From the NCBI GenBank assembly GCA_003552275.1, contig PUKL01000023.1, positions 1-9,048 on the forward strand: a DNA stretch of 9,048 nucleotides, in the 5' to 3' direction. The translations under genes were made by a program, and so were the position numbers. Positions 7,009 to 9,048 of this stretch are shown here, one piece after another. The first letter of the stretch is position 1. Each line of letters begins with the position of its first letter. The notes beneath the pieces were generated by a model, which was not told where the DNA came from, ran no database searches, and worked only from the letters and a program-made list of their open reading frames with translations. This stretch comes from Mollicutes bacterium. Its GTDB lineage: Bacteria > Bacillota_I > Bacilli_A > Izemoplasmatales > Izemoplasmataceae.

Positions 7009-7041
7009 AAGCTCCCTTGCTCAAAGCAGGGGAGCTTTTTT
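7009..7041 (+). terminator. Rho-independent terminator of the PHP-glycerophosphodiesterase unit
   Basis: A 12-base-pair stem, AAGCTCCCTTGC pairing with GCAGGGGAGCTT and containing one G-U pair, closes a 5-base loop (7021-7025); the run of six T ends at 7041. It starts 7 bases after the phosphodiesterase stop. The loop and 3' arm overlap the last codons of the convergent PAP2 gene. Read on the - strand the hairpin is followed by GGTCATC, not a T run, so it serves mainly the + strand. Confidence 0.9.
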
Positions 7042-7911
7042 ACACAAAGCGGGGAAGAGCGCGAAACCGGCGATGCTCACGAGGAAAAAGTGGAGAAAGT
7101 CGAGTCCGTCTTTGAGGGGGCTGTCGGCGGCCAAGCCGAAACTGTCGAAGAGAGCGCCGAGTAACACGAGCACGCTCACGGTGAAGACGCTTCCCGTGAC
7201 GAAGCGGAAGACTTTGCGGCGCGGGGGAATGACGGTCGAGAAACCGATGTAACGTTTCTCGATGAAGACGGCCACCATGAAGCCCACGAGCAGACCGTAG
7301 CGACGGAAGAAGTCCTCCACGCCGACGAAGTAGGCCCCCGGCAACAACAAGAGCAACACGACGACATAGAAGAGGTGGAGTCGCTTTTCGTCGGCACGGA
7401 ACTTGTCGAAGAAATGATAGAGGACGAGTGCGGTCAAAACGCCGATGATGCTCCCCGTGACGACATCCTGCAGATAGTGCATGCCCAGAAACATCCGGCT
7501 CAGACCCATGAGCACCATGACCGTGACGGCCAAGAGCCAGTGCAGATAGGTCTTTTGGTAACGGGCGACGGCGGCGAACATCGAAGCGCTGCCTTGGGCA
7601 TGGCCGCTCGGGAAGGAGGTCCCTCGCGGCGGGACGCGGCGGATGTTCTTGACCTCGCTCTCATAGGCCACGAGGGGTCGCTCGTGGAGGAAGAGCCCCT
7701 TGAGGACGTTGTTCAGGGTGGTGGCCACGCCGAGGGTGAGTCCGAGGAACTCGCCGGCTTTCTTGTCGAAGGTCCAATAGAAGAACCCGAGCAAGAGGAA
7801 GTAGAAAGGCGGGTCACCGAGAAAACTCACAAAACGGAAGAAGATTTCCGAGAAGATGTTGTGGTGTTCCTGCAGGTTCAGAATCAAGTCTTTTTGCCAT
7901 TCGAGAAACAT
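7021..7911 (-). CDS. PAP2-family membrane phosphatase
   Basis: PAP2 enzymes remove phosphate from lipid phosphates or lipid diphosphates such as phosphatidate, phosphatidylglycerol phosphate or undecaprenyl diphosphate, usually on the outer membrane face. All three signature motifs are present: K71-x6-R78-P79, PSGH at 101-104 with catalytic-site H104, and SRMFLGMH at 138-145 with nucleophile H145, followed by D149. Hydrophobic segments lie near 35-47, 56-70, 125-137, 150-168, 178-198, 205-217, 238-256 and 272-288. The part after about residue 170 adds four of these and makes the protein larger (296 residues) than the compact BcrC type. Start choice is supported by GAGGTG upstream. The gene follows the MscS gene by 29 bases and is probably co-transcribed. 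The specific lipid substrate cannot be decided from sequence. Its last codons lie inside the opposing terminator hairpin. Confidence 0.93.
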   Translation of the reverse strand: MFLEWQKDLILNLQEHHNIFSEIFFRFVSFLGDPPFYFLLLGFFYWTFDKKAGEFLGLTLGVATTLNNVLKGLFLHERPLVAYESEVKNIRRVPPRGTSFPSGHAQGSASMFAAVARYQKTYLHWLLAVTVMVLMGLSRMFLGMHYLQDVVTGSIIGVLTALVLYHFFDKFRADEKRLHLFYVVVLLLLLPGAYFVGVEDFFRRYGLLVGFMVAVFIEKRYIGFSTVIPPRRKVFRFVTGSVFTVSVLVLLGALFDSFGLAADSPLKDGLDFLHFFLVSIAGFALFPALCKKAPLL

Positions 7912-7916
7912 GTTCC

Positions 7917-7922
7917 CACCTC
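7917..7922 (-). promoter_or_regulatory. Ribosome binding site of the PAP2 gene
   Basis: On the - strand GAGGTG sits 5 bases before the ATG at 7911-7909, within the 29-base gap after the MscS gene. No terminator-like hairpin is seen in that gap. Confidence 0.7.
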
Positions 7923-7940
7923 AAAAGGAAAGGATCGGGA

Positions 7941-8993
7941 TCATTCGCTCATCTTGGGCTTGTGGACGACGACCTGCGGGAAGGGGATCTCGATGCCGTT
8001 GGCGTCGAGAATCTCCTTGACGCGTTGACGGATCAATCTTTCGACGCCCCATTGGGTCATCGGCACGGTCTTGACGACGACACGGAGGTTGACGCCGCTG
8101 TCGGCGAGTTCGGTGACGCCGAGGACGCGGGGTTCTTCGAGGAGATACTCGTTTTCTTCACGTAGTTTCGGGAGTTCCTCCCGGAGGACTTCGATCGCCT
8201 CGGCGATGTTCTCCTTGTAGGCGATCGAGAAATTCACGATGGCGAGGGAGTCGGCCATGTTGAAGTTGGAGACGGGAGAGACGCTGCCGTTGTTGAAGAT
8301 GCGGACTTCGCCCGTGAAGCTCTTGACCTTGGTCGTCTTCAGGCCGATGTCCGTGACCTCGCCGCTGAAACCTTGGATCTGCACCCAGTCGCCGACGTCG
8401 AAATGGTGTTCGAAGATGATGAAGAGGCCGCTGATGAGGTCGTTGATGAATTTTTGCGCCCCAAGACCGATCACCAGTCCGATGATCCCGAGACCGGCGA
8501 GGGCGGGGCCGATGTTCACGCCGACGATCGCCAGGATCACGAGGGTTGTGATGATGACGATGAAGTATTTGGAGACGCTCAGGGCGATTTTCGCGATGGT
8601 CTTTTTCCGGCGTTGATTCGGTGATTCTTTCCGTCCCACCCGATACAGGGCGATCTTGATCATCTTGTAGACGGCGAGGGCCACGACGAGCGTGACGAGG
8701 ACACCGATGAAGCGGGGCATGTTCTCTTCGAGAAAGAGGGTCGTGTCTTGGAAGAGCGCCCCTAACATGTCGGTGGCGTCATACCCCCAGAGGTTCAGGA
8801 TGATGACGATACCCACCACCATCAGGGCGATGAGGAAGACATAGCTTGTCATGACGAAACTCTGGCGGATGTCGTCTTTTTTCTTTTCGATGAGCGTCCG
8901 GTGTGCCAAGAACAATCCCACAAGGACGAGCACGATACCCACGGTGACACCGGTCGCTAGTCCGATGTTCACGGCGATGATTGTCGGAAACAT
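7941..8993 (-). CDS. MscS-family mechanosensitive ion channel
   Basis: MscS channels open under membrane tension and release solutes on osmotic downshock. The 350-residue protein has hydrophobic segments near 8-30, 47-68, 92-116 and 138-158. These precede the pore-lining helix at about 161-192, whose Gly/Ala pattern (ALAGLGIIGLVIGLGAQ) is typical. The hallmark beta-domain entry FDVGDWVQI (198-206) and the NNGSVSP segment (234-240) follow, then the alpha/beta C-terminal domain ending in GIEIPFPQ (333-340). With four helices before the pore helix it is larger than E. coli MscS (286 residues, three helices) and resembles mid-size family members such as YkuT/YnaI types. Start choice rests on GGAGGG 5 bases upstream. 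It is the first gene of a probable two-gene transcript with the PAP2 phosphatase. Confidence 0.95.
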   Translation of the reverse strand: MFPTIIAVNIGLATGVTVGIVLVLVGLFLAHRTLIEKKKDDIRQSFVMTSYVFLIALMVVGIVIILNLWGYDATDMLGALFQDTTLFLEENMPRFIGVLVTLVVALAVYKMIKIALYRVGRKESPNQRRKKTIAKIALSVSKYFIVIITTLVILAIVGVNIGPALAGLGIIGLVIGLGAQKFINDLISGLFIIFEHHFDVGDWVQIQGFSGEVTDIGLKTTKVKSFTGEVRIFNNGSVSPVSNFNMADSLAIVNFSIAYKENIAEAIEVLREELPKLREENEYLLEEPRVLGVTELADSGVNLRVVVKTVPMTQWGVERLIRQRVKEILDANGIEIPFPQVVVHKPKMSE

Positions 8994-8998
8994 TGTAT

Positions 8999-9004
8999 CC
9001 CTCC
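8999..9004 (-). promoter_or_regulatory. Ribosome binding site of the MscS gene
   Basis: On the - strand GGAGGG lies 5 bases before the ATG at 8993-8991. A TTG in another frame overlaps this motif but has no site of its own. Confidence 0.75.
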
Positions 9005-9028
9005 AAGCATGATGTTTGTTATGCCGTT

Positions 9029-9037
9029 ATTGTACCA
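9029..9037 (-). promoter_or_regulatory. Putative extended -10 promoter element of the MscS-PAP2 unit
   Basis: Read on the - strand, TGGTACAAT fits an extended -10 (TGn followed by TACAAT, five of six matches to TATAAT). Transcription would start near 9021-9022, leaving a leader of about 28 bases before the MscS start. The expected -35 site would fall at or beyond the window edge and cannot be checked. Confidence 0.5.
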
Positions 9038-9048
9038 TATCCGGAGTC

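Noticed and set aside
7375..8028. Open frame of 217 codons on the + strand opposite the PAP2 gene and the end of the MscS gene
   Set aside because: It spans two genes whose products carry full PAP2 and MscS motifs on the - strand, and its acidic, His-rich product looks like a shadow translation.

Overview
The window looks like a stretch of chromosome from a Gram-positive-type bacterium with a single membrane. Features pointing that way are strong AGGAGG-type ribosome binding sites, a lipoprotein signal peptide, AmiE/AmiF-like C-termini on the peptide-transporter ATPases, and a membrane-anchored glycerophosphodiesterase of the kind common in Firmicutes. The base composition is moderately GC-rich. 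TGA is the stop codon of seven of the eight genes, so the standard code is in use. Long lysine/glutamate-rich insertions in OppD and OppF recall, from memory, transporters of Mollicutes and related deep Bacilli. I therefore infer a Bacilli or mollicute-adjacent lineage with standard code, at moderate confidence. No mobile element, CRISPR array, rRNA or tRNA was seen, and no gene-free stretch exceeds 80 bases.

Layout. From 1 to 3911 on the + strand lies the 3' part of an oligopeptide ABC transporter operon: oppC (5' end cut by the window), oppD, oppF and a small three-helix membrane protein. The genes overlap or nearly touch, and a strong hairpin terminator closes the unit at 3928-3960. From 3992 to 7001, still on +, are a predicted surface lipoprotein with a PHP-type metallophosphoesterase domain and a membrane-anchored glycerophosphodiester phosphodiesterase, closed by a second hairpin terminator at 7009-7041. 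On the - strand, from 8993 down to 7021, are an MscS-type mechanosensitive channel and a PAP2-family lipid phosphatase, probably one transcript starting near an extended -10 element at 9029-9037. The two blocks converge at about 7001-7041.

How the genes fit together. OppC, OppD and OppF supply one permease and both ATPases of a peptide importer; OppB and the binding protein are not in view. The PHP lipoprotein and the glycerophosphodiesterase are both predicted to work on the outer face of the membrane, so they may process phosphodiesters from lipids or wall polymers. The PAP2 phosphatase and MscS channel also belong to envelope homeostasis. The most unusual feature is a pair of coiled-coil-like insertions: about 200 residues in OppD after the Q-loop and about 65 extra residues in OppF before the Q-loop. 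I did not find a convincing new multi-gene system; the rest is recognisable core metabolism and envelope biology.
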